DNA from: Blastocatellia bacterium
GTDB lineage: Bacteria > Acidobacteriota > Blastocatellia > UBA7656 > JADIYM01
Direction of reading: 5' to 3'
Length of the DNA: 64,000 bases
Assembly: GCA_016705245.1 (NCBI GenBank)
Contig: JADIYM010000007.1
Coordinates: 124,001 to 188,000 of the forward strand
In this document: piece by piece, positions 52,020 to 60,722 of the stretch
Layout: the number at the start of each line of letters is the position of its first letter
Numbering within the stretch: the first letter of the stretch is position 1
Notes under the pieces: generated by a model
What the model saw: only the letters and a program-made list of their open reading frames with translations
Told to the model about the DNA's origin: nothing
Database searches by the model: none
Position numbers and translations under genes: made by a program

Positions 52020-52025
52020 AGTCTA
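52020..52025 (-). promoter_or_regulatory. -10 element TAGACT, 6 nt before the UnbV start
   Basis: On the minus strand TAGACT ends six nt before the GTG at 52013, predicting leaderless translation of the UnbV protein. Confidence 0.45.
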
Positions 52026-52029
52026 CACT

Positions 52030-52072
52030 GCTCCGAGTTCTCCGTGACTTTGTGACTCCGCGCCTCTGTGTG
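52030..52072. repeat. Half-copy of the CTCTGTG repeat
   Basis: CTCCGAGTTCTCCGTGACTT and CTCTGTGTGCGTAG match the right half of the palindrome at 4680-4712 without the complementary arm, so this copy is truncated. The remaining gap to the M28 peptidase start holds nothing else I recognise. Confidence 0.6.
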
Positions 52073-52227
52073 CGTAGCGTCTTCCGAGCTTCGCACACGG
52101 CGACTCGGGCCCACGGAGGCCCGGAGAAATCCCGGCCCTTCGTATCACCGCTTTCGTTTTGCGCCTCTTTTCACTATCCTCGGTTGGTTCGCTCCCAGTC
52201 AGCTTCTTCCACAGGAGTCGTCCTCGA

Positions 52228-54342
52228 ATGTCCACGCTTCGTCCGTCGCGCCTCGTGGCGCTCGTCTCGGTTCTCGTCGTCTCGCTCTCGATTGCCTTCC
52301 CCTCGACCGCCGCAACGCGGCCACAGTCTGCGAAGCGCGTCTACGTCGTCGTCGACATCGACCGGATCGGTCACGAGCGTCTGACGGCGCTCAAGTCGCT
52401 CGCGGGCGTCGACTGGTGGGTGGAGCTCGACGACCAGATGCTCGTCAGCGGGCAGCCGGCGATGCTCGAGAACCTCGACCGCGCCGGATTCGCGTCGCGG
52501 ATGCTCTCGGGCGACATTGACGCGGAGAACCTGCACCTTCTGTACGGCCGGGACGCCGAGCTGTCGGGCGCCCGTGTTCTCGCTCAAGGCGGCCGCTTCG
52601 CCGTTGTGCACGCGACGCCAGCCCAGAAGGCGCGACTCGAAGGCATCCACGACCATGACCTCGACGGCGAGTCCGACGTTCCGCACGGCCATAACGAAGT
52701 CCATCCGTTCCGTCCGAACGTCTCGCTCGTGCACCAGGCCGCGAACTCCGAGGCTCGTCAACCCGCGGCCTGGGACGTTGCCATCCAGGCGCTCGTTGAC
52801 GCGATCGACGGAAACCGGTGGTTCGCCGACATCCAGACTCTTGGCCAGTGGAACCGCCACTCGCGCCAACCGGGAAACCTCACTGCTCGCGACTGGCTCG
52901 TTGCACAGTTCCAGGCGATTCCCGGTCTCGCGGTCACCACGCAGAGCTTCAACATCCCGAGTCCAAGCACAACGTCCTTCAACGTTATCGCCACACTGAC
53001 GGGCACCACGCGTCCGGACGAGTGGTACATCGTCGGTGGACATTTCGATTCGACTTCGCAGAGTACGAGCACGGCAGCGCCAGGCTGCGAAGACAACGGC
53101 AGCGGCACGGCGGGAGTCCTCGAGATGGCGCGGATCTTCGCCGCGCATCCGCCGGAGGCCACGATCATCTTCGTCTGCTACTCGGGTGAGGAGCAGGGCC
53201 TGTACGGCGGCACGGCGCACGCCGCGAGCCTCGTCACGTCCGGCGACGACGACAAGGTTCAGGCCGTTCTCACGATGGACATGATCGGCTACACGGGCGA
53301 CTCGGACCTCGACTGCCTCCTGGAAACGAACTCGAGCGGGCAGTTCATGATCGACGCATACGCGGCTGCAGCGGCGCAGTACACGACACTGCGAATCCTG
53401 ACGACGCTCAATCCGTTCGGTTCGGATCACGTGCCGTATCTCAATCGCGGAATGCCGGCGCTGCTGACGATCGAAAACGACTGGGACAGCTATCCGAACT
53501 ATCACCGGACGACGGATACGGCGAACAACATCACGATCGACATGGGCCTGCAGACGTTGCGAATGAACGTCGCGGCGCTTGCGAAGATGATTGCCGCACC
53601 CCCGGCGGGCACCGGTTCAGACACGATTGGCGTCTATGATCCCTCGACGTCGAACTTCTTCCTCCGAAACACGAACGCAGCAGGCGGCGCGGACGTGGTC
53701 TTCAGCTTCGGGGCTGGCGGCGCCGGCTACGTGCCACTCGCAGGTGACTGGAACGGAGACGGATCGGACACGATCGGACTCTACGATCCGGTGTCGGGCG
53801 TGTTCTTCCTGAAGAACTCGGTGACGCCGGGCGGGGCCGATCTGGCTTTCAACTTCGGACCTGGTGGCCTCGGCTGGAAGCCGGTCGTCGGCGATTGGGA
53901 CGGCAACGGCACGGACACGGTCGGACTCTACAGCCCGTCGACCGGGACTTTCTTCCTTCGCAACACGAATGCGCCGGGCGGCGCGGACGTGTCATTTGGA
54001 TACGGTCCCGCGGGTGCGACGCCTGTCATCGGCGATTGGGATGGCAACGGCGCGGACTCGATCGGAGTGTACATTCCGGCGACTTCGACGTTCTTCCTGC
54101 GCAACGGAAACTCGCCGGGAGGCGCGGACCTGGTGTTCAGCTACGGAGCGGGCGGAGCGGGTTTCGTCCCCGTCGTCGGCGACTGGAACAGCGACGGTGC
54201 CGACACGGTGGGGCTGTATCAGCCGACGGGCGGGAGTTTCTTCCTGCGGAACGCCAACTCGCCTGGAGGCGCTTCGGTGGTGTTTGGCTATGGGCCGCCG
54301 TCGGGGATGGTTTCAGTACGCGGAGACTGGAACAACCTCTAG
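52228..54342 (+). CDS. Secreted M28 zinc peptidase with C-terminal beta repeats
   Basis: 704 residues from ATG 52228, with AGGAG 11 nt upstream. A signal peptide (MSTLRPSRLVALVSVLVVSLSIAFPSTAA) leads to a pro-region, then an M28 aminopeptidase domain: zinc-ligand motifs IVGGHFDS, CEDNGSGTAG, VCYSGEEQG, TMDMIGY and NYHRTTDTANN. From about residue 470 there are five repeats of about 48 residues (GDWNGDGSDTIGLYD...FFLRN...GGADVVFSFG), a VCBS/propeller-like array. Alternative longer starts are unsupported. It is followed by three tandem 137-bp DNA repeats. Confidence 0.9.
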   Translation: MSTLRPSRLVALVSVLVVSLSIAFPSTAATRPQSAKRVYVVVDIDRIGHERLTALKSLAGVDWWVELDDQMLVSGQPAMLENLDRAGFASRMLSGDIDAENLHLLYGRDAELSGARVLAQGGRFAVVHATPAQKARLEGIHDHDLDGESDVPHGHNEVHPFRPNVSLVHQAANSEARQPAAWDVAIQALVDAIDGNRWFADIQTLGQWNRHSRQPGNLTARDWLVAQFQAIPGLAVTTQSFNIPSPSTTSFNVIATLTGTTRPDEWYIVGGHFDSTSQSTSTAAPGCEDNGSGTAGVLEMARIFAAHPPEATIIFVCYSGEEQGLYGGTAHAASLVTSGDDDKVQAVLTMDMIGYTGDSDLDCLLETNSSGQFMIDAYAAAAAQYTTLRILTTLNPFGSDHVPYLNRGMPALLTIENDWDSYPNYHRTTDTANNITIDMGLQTLRMNVAALAKMIAAPPAGTGSDTIGVYDPSTSNFFLRNTNAAGGADVVFSFGAGGAGYVPLAGDWNGDGSDTIGLYDPVSGVFFLKNSVTPGGADLAFNFGPGGLGWKPVVGDWDGNGTDTVGLYSPSTGTFFLRNTNAPGGADVSFGYGPAGATPVIGDWDGNGADSIGVYIPATSTFFLRNGNSPGGADLVFSYGAGGAGFVPVVGDWNSDGADTVGLYQPTGGSFFLRNANSPGGASVVFGYGPPSGMVSVRGDWNNL

Positions 54343-54347
54343 GAAGG

Positions 54348-54735
54348 ATCCAGAACCCCGAGCGGTACCGAGGGGCCGGCTGTGGCGTCCACACGAGTGG
54401 TGTTTGCAGTCGGCCCCTCGCTGCGCTCGGAGTTCTGGGCCAAGCGTGGTCTGTTCTCCGGGCCGTAACAACGCGCACCTTACGACCCAGGACCCCGAGC
54501 GCAGCGAGGGGCCGACTGTAGCTTCCACACAGCGTGGAGTTTGCAGTCGGCCCCTCGCTGCGCTCGGGGTTCTGGGCCAAACGTGGTCTGTTCTTCAGGC
54601 CGTAACAACGCGCACCTTACGACCCAGAACCCCGAGCGTAGCGAGGGGCCGACTGTGGCGTCTACACGCGTGGTGTTCACAGTCGGCACCTCGCTGCGCT
54701 CGGGGTTCTGGGCCAAACGTGGTCTGCGTCTGCGA
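54348..54735. repeat. Three tandem 137-bp palindromic repeats
   Basis: Units begin at 54351, 54488 and 54625 (exact period 137). Each contains CAGAACCCCGAGCGnAGCG, AGGGGCCGACTG and their inverse CAGTCGGCCCCTCGCTGCGC ... GGGTTCTGGGCCAA, so each can fold into a large stem-loop. Units 1 and 2 also share a tail CGTAACAACGCGCACCTTACG. They fill the whole gap between the M28 peptidase and the ABC importer, where no gene is seen. Confidence 0.93.
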
Positions 54736-54736
54736 T

Positions 54737-56251
54737 TCAACGCGGGACCGTGGCCAGGAACTCCGCCGCAACCTCGCGCGGCGACCGCTTCTCGCCATCC
54801 ACGGCGAGATTCATGCGACGCATCTCGGCGCTCGTAATCCGTCCGGCAATGCGATCCAGCGCCCGCCCGAGTCCCGGCTCGCGCTCGAGCGCATCGCGCC
54901 GATACACCGGCACCGCCTCGTATGGCGGGAAGTAGCGCCGGTCATCTTCAAGCTGTACTAACCCGAGCGTCTCGATCAGACCGTCCGTCGCGTTCCCCGC
55001 GATGATGTCGACCTGTCCGGACGCAAGCGCGCGGTACGTCAACGACAACTCCATCTCGGCCGGCGCCTCGCGGAACCGCAGACCATAAGCCTTCGCGAAT
55101 CCCGCGTAACCGTCCGCGCGCGACACGAAATCCTGCCCGAACCCGGCGCGCCAGGTCGGTGCGTAACGCGCCGCGTCCGATACCGTCCTCAAACCCAACC
55201 TCCGCGCGTCGTCTCCCCGCACGAGGATCGCGTATGTGTTGTCGTAGCCCAGCGACTTGCCGACTTCGAGACCGAACCGGGACGCGTACGCCGCCGCCAC
55301 GCGATCGTAGACGGCTCTGGGATCCGTCAGCGGCGTGTTCTTGAGTATGGCCACGTCCATGGTGCCCGTGTATTCGACGTACACGTCGAGTTGGCCCGAG
55401 ACGAGTCCCCGATGGCAGAGATCTCCCCCGAGCTCGAACTGGCGCTCGACCGCGACGCCTTCGGCCTCGAGCGCCTGCGCGACGATCTCGCCCAGAATGA
55501 CCTGCTCCGAGAAGTCTTTCGCCGTAACGACGATCGGACGCCGGCCCGCCGACTCGTCGAGCGCCGTCGAGCCTGTCCACGCCCACACGCCGGCGGTGAC
55601 GAGCAGCGTGACCGCGGACAACACGGCAATCAACTTTGCGGCTCGCACTCGTGTCCTTGTGGCGCCCGGCGCAAGGGACGCCGCCAGCCAGCCAAGCAGC
55701 GCATCCGCCGCCAGCGCCATCGCGGCCGCCGGCACGGCGCCCTGCAGGATCAGGCTGTTGTCGTTCATTCGCAGTCCGCGGAAGATCAGCGTCCCGAGTC
55801 CGCCGGCTCCGACCGCCGCGGCGATCGTCGCGGTCCCGACGGAGATCACCGTCGCCACGCGAAGGCCCGCCACTATGACGCCCGCCGCGAGCGGCAGTTC
55901 GACGAGCCTCAACAATTGCCAGTCGGTCATGCCCATTCCGCGTGCCGCATCACGTACCGCCGGATCGACGCCGCCGATGCCCGTGAACGTATTGCGCACG
56001 ATGGGAAGCAGCGCGTAGAGGAAGAGCGCGACGAGCGCCGGCACACGACCGATCCCGTACACGCCGAGAATCGGTATGAGGAATCCGAAAAGCGCGAGAC
56101 TCGGGATCGTCTGAAAGACGTTCGCGAGAGCAAGCACGGGACCGCTCATCCTCGGACGCCGCGTCAGCAGAATCCCGACGGGCACGCCGATCGCCGCGGC
56201 GGCGGCAACCGCGACCGAGACGAGCATGAGGTGTTCGAAGATGAGGTCCAC
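54737..56251 (-). CDS. ABC permease fused to substrate-binding domain (OpuF/EgtU-like)
   Basis: 504 residues from GTG 56251 (VDLIFEHLMLVSVAVAAAAAIG), chosen because GGAGG lies just upstream. The first 210 residues are a BPD-type permease with five to six membrane segments and the EAA-like loop GGVDPAVRDAARGMGMTDWQLL. After one more transmembrane segment (LIAVLSAVTLLVTAGVWAWTG) comes an OpuAC-type periplasmic binding domain (RRPIVVTAKDFSEQVILGEIVAQALEAEGVAVERQFELG, YVEYTGTMDVAI). Such fusions serve betaine/choline or ergothioneine (EgtU) uptake; the ligand cannot be fixed from sequence. It starts 24 bp after the ATPase gene. Confidence 0.85.
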   Translation of the reverse strand: MDLIFEHLMLVSVAVAAAAAIGVPVGILLTRRPRMSGPVLALANVFQTIPSLALFGFLIPILGVYGIGRVPALVALFLYALLPIVRNTFTGIGGVDPAVRDAARGMGMTDWQLLRLVELPLAAGVIVAGLRVATVISVGTATIAAAVGAGGLGTLIFRGLRMNDNSLILQGAVPAAAMALAADALLGWLAASLAPGATRTRVRAAKLIAVLSAVTLLVTAGVWAWTGSTALDESAGRRPIVVTAKDFSEQVILGEIVAQALEAEGVAVERQFELGGDLCHRGLVSGQLDVYVEYTGTMDVAILKNTPLTDPRAVYDRVAAAYASRFGLEVGKSLGYDNTYAILVRGDDARRLGLRTVSDAARYAPTWRAGFGQDFVSRADGYAGFAKAYGLRFREAPAEMELSLTYRALASGQVDIIAGNATDGLIETLGLVQLEDDRRYFPPYEAVPVYRRDALEREPGLGRALDRIAGRITSAEMRRMNLAVDGEKRSPREVAAEFLATVPR

Positions 56252-56274
56252 AGGCCTCCGCGGATGATCACAGG

Positions 56275-57036
56275 TCAGTCGTCGTTCGTCAGAACCACTC
56301 CGGCGCGGAGAAACGCGCGAGCCTCTGGATCCGACGACCGCCGGAAGTCGTCGGGAGTCTCCAGTTCGACGAGTCGTCCGTCGCGGAACAGGCCGATCCG
56401 CGTCGCCAGCGCAAATGCCTCGGCGACGTCGTGGGTGACGAAGACGATTGTCTTTCCGAGCCGCTCGGCGAGCGAGCGGAACTCGCGCTGCATTTCGGCG
56501 CGCGTCAGGGGATCGAGCGCGCCGAACGGCTCGTCCATCAGCAGAATCGGCGGGTCCGCCGCCAGAGCCCGCGCTACGCCGACGCGTTGCCGCTGCCCGC
56601 CCGACAACTCGCCCGGAAAGCGCATTCCGAATTGTCCGGAATCGAGTCCGACGAGCGCGAGCAGCTCGGCAACTCGGTCCGCAATCCTGGCCGTTTCCCA
56701 CCCTTCGAGCTCGGGGACGAGGCCGACGTTTCGCGCAACGGTGAAGTGCGGCAGCAACCCGGTCTCCTGAATGACATAGCCGATACCCCGCCGAAGCCGA
56801 ATCGGGTCCCACGCGGTCGTCGCACGACCGCCGACCGCCACCTCTCCGGCCGTCGGCTCGATCAGCCGGTTGATGAGCCGAAGGGTCGTCGTCTTCCCCG
56901 AACCGCTCCGTCCGAGCAGTACCAGCGTCTCTCCTCCCGCCACCTCGAACGTCAGATCGGCAACGAGGGTCGCGCCGTCGATCGATACCGACGCCCCGCG
57001 AAACGCGACCGCCGGTTGCGTGATCGTCTCGTCCAC
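56275..57036 (-). CDS. ABC transporter ATP-binding protein, betaine/ergothioneine type
   Basis: 253 residues from GTG 57036. Walker A GRSGSGKT, Q-loop YVIQETGLLPHFTVARNVG, signature LSGGQRQRVGVARAL, Walker B ILLMDEPFGALD, H-loop VTHDVAEA. The IQ-ETGLLPHFTV wording and the EAF-LATRIGLF tail fit the OpuCA/ProV group, although the CBS domains of OpuCA are absent, as in EgtV-like ATPases. It energises the downstream permease-SBP fusion. Confidence 0.88.
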   Translation of the reverse strand: MDETITQPAVAFRGASVSIDGATLVADLTFEVAGGETLVLLGRSGSGKTTTLRLINRLIEPTAGEVAVGGRATTAWDPIRLRRGIGYVIQETGLLPHFTVARNVGLVPELEGWETARIADRVAELLALVGLDSGQFGMRFPGELSGGQRQRVGVARALAADPPILLMDEPFGALDPLTRAEMQREFRSLAERLGKTIVFVTHDVAEAFALATRIGLFRDGRLVELETPDDFRRSSDPEARAFLRAGVVLTNDD

Positions 57037-57060
57037 GAGAAATGTCTTGCCACAGTTTTT

Positions 57061-57181
57061 TCAGAACCGCGAGCGGTAACGAGCTGGCCAGCGGACAGTT
57101 TGGGGAACTGGAGTCTTTCCTCTGCGTCCTTGCGAGTCACTCGACCGTCCGCAGACCGGCTCGCAACCGCTCGCGGTTCTG
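57061..57181. repeat. Palindromic CAGAACCGCGAGCGGTAACG repeat
   Basis: Imperfect inverted arms at 57062-57098 (CAGAACCGCGAGCGGTAACG ...) and 57147-57181 (...CAACCGCTCGCGGTTCTG). The arms match those of the repeat at 35198-35437 and share the core CGAGCG-n-AGCGAG with the 137-bp repeats. The gap between the divergent ATPase and hemE genes holds little else. Confidence 0.75.
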
Positions 57182-57225
57182 AAAGAGAGCCGGCGCCTCC
57201 GGTGGCCTGCCTTCCCCGTGCGGGA

Positions 57226-57231
57226 TATACT
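57226..57231 (+). promoter_or_regulatory. -10 element TATACT, 8 nt before hemE
   Basis: TATACT ends eight nt before the hemE ATG at 57240; the predicted start of transcription falls at or next to the initiation codon, implying a leaderless heme operon mRNA. No good -35 is seen. Confidence 0.45.
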
Positions 57232-57239
57232 CCGCGCGA

Positions 57240-58274
57240 ATGGCTACCAATGACCGCTTGCTGCGCGCGCTCGCGCGCGAACCCGTCGACCGTCCGCCCG
57301 TCTGGATGATGCGCCAGGCCGGTCGCTACCTTCCCGAATATCGCGCCATTCGCGCGACGAACGACTTCCTGACGATGTGCAAGACGCCGGATCTCGCCGT
57401 CGAGGTGTCGATGCAACCGATCAGCCGGTTCGGCATGGACGCGTCAATCATCTTCTCGGACATTCTCGTCCCGGTCGAAGCGATGGGAATCCCGGTCGAG
57501 TTCAATCCCGCGCCCGTTCTCGCCCAACCCGTGCGCACCGCAGACGATGTCGAACGACTACGCATTCCGGATCCGGTCGACGATACGGGCTTCGTTCTCG
57601 AGGCCATCGGCCAGCTTCGCCGCGCGCTCGACAACTCGATTCCAGTCATCGGATTCGCCGGTGCGCCGTGGACGCTCGCGTCATACGCAATCGAGGGCGG
57701 CGGATCAAAGACCTACGCCATCACCAAGCAGATGATGTACTCGGATCCCGCGCTCTTCCACCGGCTCTCCGAGAAAATCGCCGACACCATCGCCATCTAT
57801 CTGGCGGCGCAGATCGAGGCCGGTGCGGAAGCCGTCCAGATCTTCGATTCGTGGGCCGGCAACCTCTCGCTCGACGACTATGTGGCGTTCGCGCTTCCCT
57901 ACACGCGCCGCGTCGTCGAACGCCTGCCTGCAGGAAGCGTCCGGACCATCCACTACATCGGCAATGGCGCGCATCTCGTCGAGGCCGCCGCATCGGCAGG
58001 CACCGACGCCTTGAGCGTCGACTGGCGCACCGACATCTCCGAGGCCCGCCGGCGCACCGATCATCGAGTCGCCTTTCAGGGTAATCTCGATCCCTGCGTT
58101 CTGCTCGGCCCGCGCGATCGCGTCATCGCGGAAACGCAGCGAATGCTCGACGCATGCGCGGGCGAGCCGGGCTACGTCGCCAACCTCGGCCACGGGATTC
58201 TGCCGACCACACCGGTCGAGAATGCCGAGGCTTTCATCGCGACCGTTCGTGCGGCCGCAGGACAGGCCGCATGA
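57240..58274 (+). CDS. hemE: Uroporphyrinogen decarboxylase HemE
   Basis: 344 residues from ATG 57240. Signature sequences RPPVWMMRQAGRYLPEYR and IGFAGAPWTLASYAIEGGGSKTY, followed by IIFSDILVPVEAMG and the C-terminal LGHGILPTTPVENAEAF. It decarboxylates the four acetate side chains of uroporphyrinogen III to give coproporphyrinogen III. First gene of hemE-hemN-hemH-hemY; its stop overlaps hemN as ATGA. Confidence 0.95.
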   Translation: MATNDRLLRALAREPVDRPPVWMMRQAGRYLPEYRAIRATNDFLTMCKTPDLAVEVSMQPISRFGMDASIIFSDILVPVEAMGIPVEFNPAPVLAQPVRTADDVERLRIPDPVDDTGFVLEAIGQLRRALDNSIPVIGFAGAPWTLASYAIEGGGSKTYAITKQMMYSDPALFHRLSEKIADTIAIYLAAQIEAGAEAVQIFDSWAGNLSLDDYVAFALPYTRRVVERLPAGSVRTIHYIGNGAHLVEAAASAGTDALSVDWRTDISEARRRTDHRVAFQGNLDPCVLLGPRDRVIAETQRMLDACAGEPGYVANLGHGILPTTPVENAEAFIATVRAAAGQAA

Positions 58275-59695
58275 GCACCGAAACCGACGCCATCGACATC
58301 CGGATTCAGAACGAGACCGTCTCGCTGCCTATCGAGGTGCTCGATCGCTACAACGTCTACGGCCCTCGGTACACGAGTTATCCGACGGCGCCCGAGTGGA
58401 GCGACGAGTTCGGCGTCGACGACCTTCGCCGCGCCTTCGCCGCAGCTAACGCCGAGGACCATCGTCCCGTCTCGCTCTACTTCCACATTCCGTTCTGCGA
58501 GAAGCTCTGCTGGTTCTGCGGCTGCAACGTCATCATCAACAAGGACAAGGAAGTCGCGCACCCTTACCTCGATCGTTTGAAGACGGAGATCGATCGCTTC
58601 GCCGACTCGGTCGATCCATCGCGGCCGACGGTTCAGTTCCATTGGGGTGGAGGGACTCCGACATATCTTTCGCCGGAGCAGATGCGCGATCTCTACGGCC
58701 ATACCGCGTCGCGATTCCTGATCCTGCCCGATGCGGAGATAGGCCTCGAGGTCGATCCGCGCGTTACGACTGCCGAGCACATGGCCGCCGCCGCCGAGCT
58801 CGGATTCAATCGCGTGTCGATGGGCGTCCAGGATTTCGACCCGCAGGTCCAGGAGGCCGTAAACCGCAACCAGACGTTCGAGCAGACTGCGGCGACCGTC
58901 GCCCAGGCCCGCGAGCACGGCGTGCCGAGCGTCAACATCGACCTGATGTACGGGCTGCCGTACCAGACGATCGCGTCGTTCCGCGAGACCGTCGAGCGCG
59001 TCATCGAGCTCTCTCCCGAACGCATCGCGCTCTTCAACTACGCCCACGTTCCGTCGCTACGCCATGCACAGAACGCATTCCGCCGGATGCCGATGCCGGT
59101 CGGACTCGAGAAATTCGAGATCTTCCGCGCGGCGATCGAGCGATTCACCGATGCCGGCTACGTCTTCATCGGCCTCGACCATTTCGCAAAGCCCGAAGAC
59201 GAAATGGCGCGCGCACAGGTGGACCGTACGTTGCGACGCAACTTCCAGGGCTACACGACGAAGGCGGGCAGCGACCTGTACGCGATGGGCGTGAGCTCGA
59301 TCAGCCAGATCGGCGGGGCATTCGCGCAGAACTTCCGCGATACCGAGAGCTACTTCGCCCGGATCGACGCGGGCGATCTGGCGACGATGCGCGGCATGTG
59401 GCTCACGGACGATGACGTCCTGAGGTCGGCGGTAATCGAGCGGTTCCTGTGCCACTGCGTCATCCACACGAAGGAGTTCGAGGAAGAGTTCGGCATCGAT
59501 TTCGCCGAGACGTTTGCAGACGCGATCGCTGACCTTCGCGCACACGAGGCAGACGGCATGGTTCGCATATCTGACGACCGGATCGAGGTCACTCCGCTCG
59601 GACGGCTCTTCATCCGGAACCTCGCGATGCCGTTCGATGCCTACCTGCGGCGCCGCTCGCCGGACGCGAAGCCGATCTTCTCGAAGACGCTCTAG
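58271..59695 (+). CDS. hemN: Oxygen-independent coproporphyrinogen III oxidase HemN
   Basis: 474 residues from ATG 58271. Radical-SAM CxxxCxxC is at Cys76/80/83 in PFCEKLCWFCGCNVI; GPRYTSYPTAPEW, FHWGGGTPTYLSPEQ, VSMGVQDFDPQVQEAVNRNQ and IALFNYAHVPSLRHAQ are HemN-specific, as opposed to HemW. Length also fits true HemN (about 455-475) rather than HemW (about 380). It converts coproporphyrinogen III to protoporphyrinogen IX without oxygen. Coupled to hemE by ATGA. Confidence 0.94.
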   Translation: MSTETDAIDIRIQNETVSLPIEVLDRYNVYGPRYTSYPTAPEWSDEFGVDDLRRAFAAANAEDHRPVSLYFHIPFCEKLCWFCGCNVIINKDKEVAHPYLDRLKTEIDRFADSVDPSRPTVQFHWGGGTPTYLSPEQMRDLYGHTASRFLILPDAEIGLEVDPRVTTAEHMAAAAELGFNRVSMGVQDFDPQVQEAVNRNQTFEQTAATVAQAREHGVPSVNIDLMYGLPYQTIASFRETVERVIELSPERIALFNYAHVPSLRHAQNAFRRMPMPVGLEKFEIFRAAIERFTDAGYVFIGLDHFAKPEDEMARAQVDRTLRRNFQGYTTKAGSDLYAMGVSSISQIGGAFAQNFRDTESYFARIDAGDLATMRGMWLTDDDVLRSAVIERFLCHCVIHTKEFEEEFGIDFAETFADAIADLRAHEADGMVRISDDRIEVTPLGRLFIRNLAMPFDAYLRRRSPDAKPIFSKTL

Positions 59696-59696
59696 G

Positions 59697-60722
59697 ATGA
59701 CTCGAGATTCTGTGGAGACCGGCGCCCGACCGGATGGCCCGATGATCGGAGTACTGCTCTTCAATCTGGGAGGGCCGGAGCGGCTCGAGGACGTCCGCCC
59801 TTTCCTCTACAACCTCTTCGCGGATCGCGAGATCATCAACCTGCCAGCGGTATTTCGCATTCCGCTCGCGGCGTTTATTGCCGTCACGCGTGGACCGAAA
59901 TCGCGCGGCTATTACGCGAAGATCGGTGGTGGATCGCCCCTGCGTCGCGACACCGAGGCCCAGGGACGCGCCCTCGAGCAGGCGCTTGCGGCGCGAGGCA
60001 TTCCGGCCCGTGCTTACGTCGGCATGCGCGCGTGGAATCCGTTCATCGACGAAGCCGTCGACGCGATGCGGCGCGATGGCATCCGCGAGGCCGTCGTCCT
60101 GCCCCTGTATCCGCACTTCTCGGTCTCGACCACCGGCTCGTCGACCAAGGAGCTCTACCGCGTCGTCACGAAGCGTGGAGGCGTCCGCGACATGCGCCGT
60201 CGCTACATCACGCGGTGGTTCGATGATCCCGGTTACATCGACGCGGTTGCGCGGCGAATCGAGGAAAAGCTGCCGGAGTTTCCCGACCCGGATAACGTCC
60301 ACTTACTTTTCACCGCCCACAGTATTCCGCTGAGCTACATCGAGCGCGGCGATCCGTATCAGCGGCACACGGAACGCACCGTCGAGCTCGTTCGCGAGCG
60401 CCTCGGCCGGCCGTTAGAACATTCGCTCGCGTACCAGAGCAAGGTTGGTCCCGTGAAATGGCTCGCACCGTCGACCGAGAGCCAGATTCGCGCCCTTGGC
60501 GAACGCGGCGAGTCCCAGGTGCTGGCGATCCCGATCAGCTTCGTCTCGGACCACATCGAGACGCTGTACGAGATCGACATCCTGTACCGGGACCTGGCCG
60601 CGGAGGCGGGCATCACACAGTTCCGGCGGACCGAGGCGCTTGGTCTCGATCCGGGCTTCATCGATTCGCTCGCGGCGCTCGTGGAACGGCGGCTCGGGCG
60701 CGGAAGGAACGGAGACGCATGA
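59697..60722 (+). CDS. hemH: Ferrochelatase HemH
   Basis: 341 residues from ATG 59697 (MTRDSVETGARPDG), one bp after hemN; an internal ATG at 59742 (MIGVLLFNLGGPE) is possible. Family features: VLLFNLGGPERLEDVRPFLYNLFAD, LPLYPHFSVSTTGSS, the metal-binding His in LLFTAHSIPLSYIERGDPY, and FVSDHIETLYEIDILYRDLA. It inserts ferrous iron into protoporphyrin IX. The stop overlaps the next start as ATGA. Confidence 0.93.
   Translation: MTRDSVETGARPDGPMIGVLLFNLGGPERLEDVRPFLYNLFADREIINLPAVFRIPLAAFIAVTRGPKSRGYYAKIGGGSPLRRDTEAQGRALEQALAARGIPARAYVGMRAWNPFIDEAVDAMRRDGIREAVVLPLYPHFSVSTTGSSTKELYRVVTKRGGVRDMRRRYITRWFDDPGYIDAVARRIEEKLPEFPDPDNVHLLFTAHSIPLSYIERGDPYQRHTERTVELVRERLGRPLEHSLAYQSKVGPVKWLAPSTESQIRALGERGESQVLAIPISFVSDHIETLYEIDILYRDLAAEAGITQFRRTEALGLDPGFIDSLAALVERRLGRGRNGDA

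Noticed and set aside
52174..53505. 443-codon minus-strand frame
   Set aside because: Antisense to the M28 peptidase; Arg/Val-rich shadow with no motif.
54348..54735. Possible CRISPR array
   Set aside because: The repeat unit is 137 bp, internally palindromic and contiguous, without short spacers or cas genes; it is a tandem palindromic repeat. No CRISPR array was seen anywhere in the window.
55391..56770. 459-codon plus-strand frame
   Set aside because: Antisense to the ABC importer, which carries all expected motifs on the minus strand.
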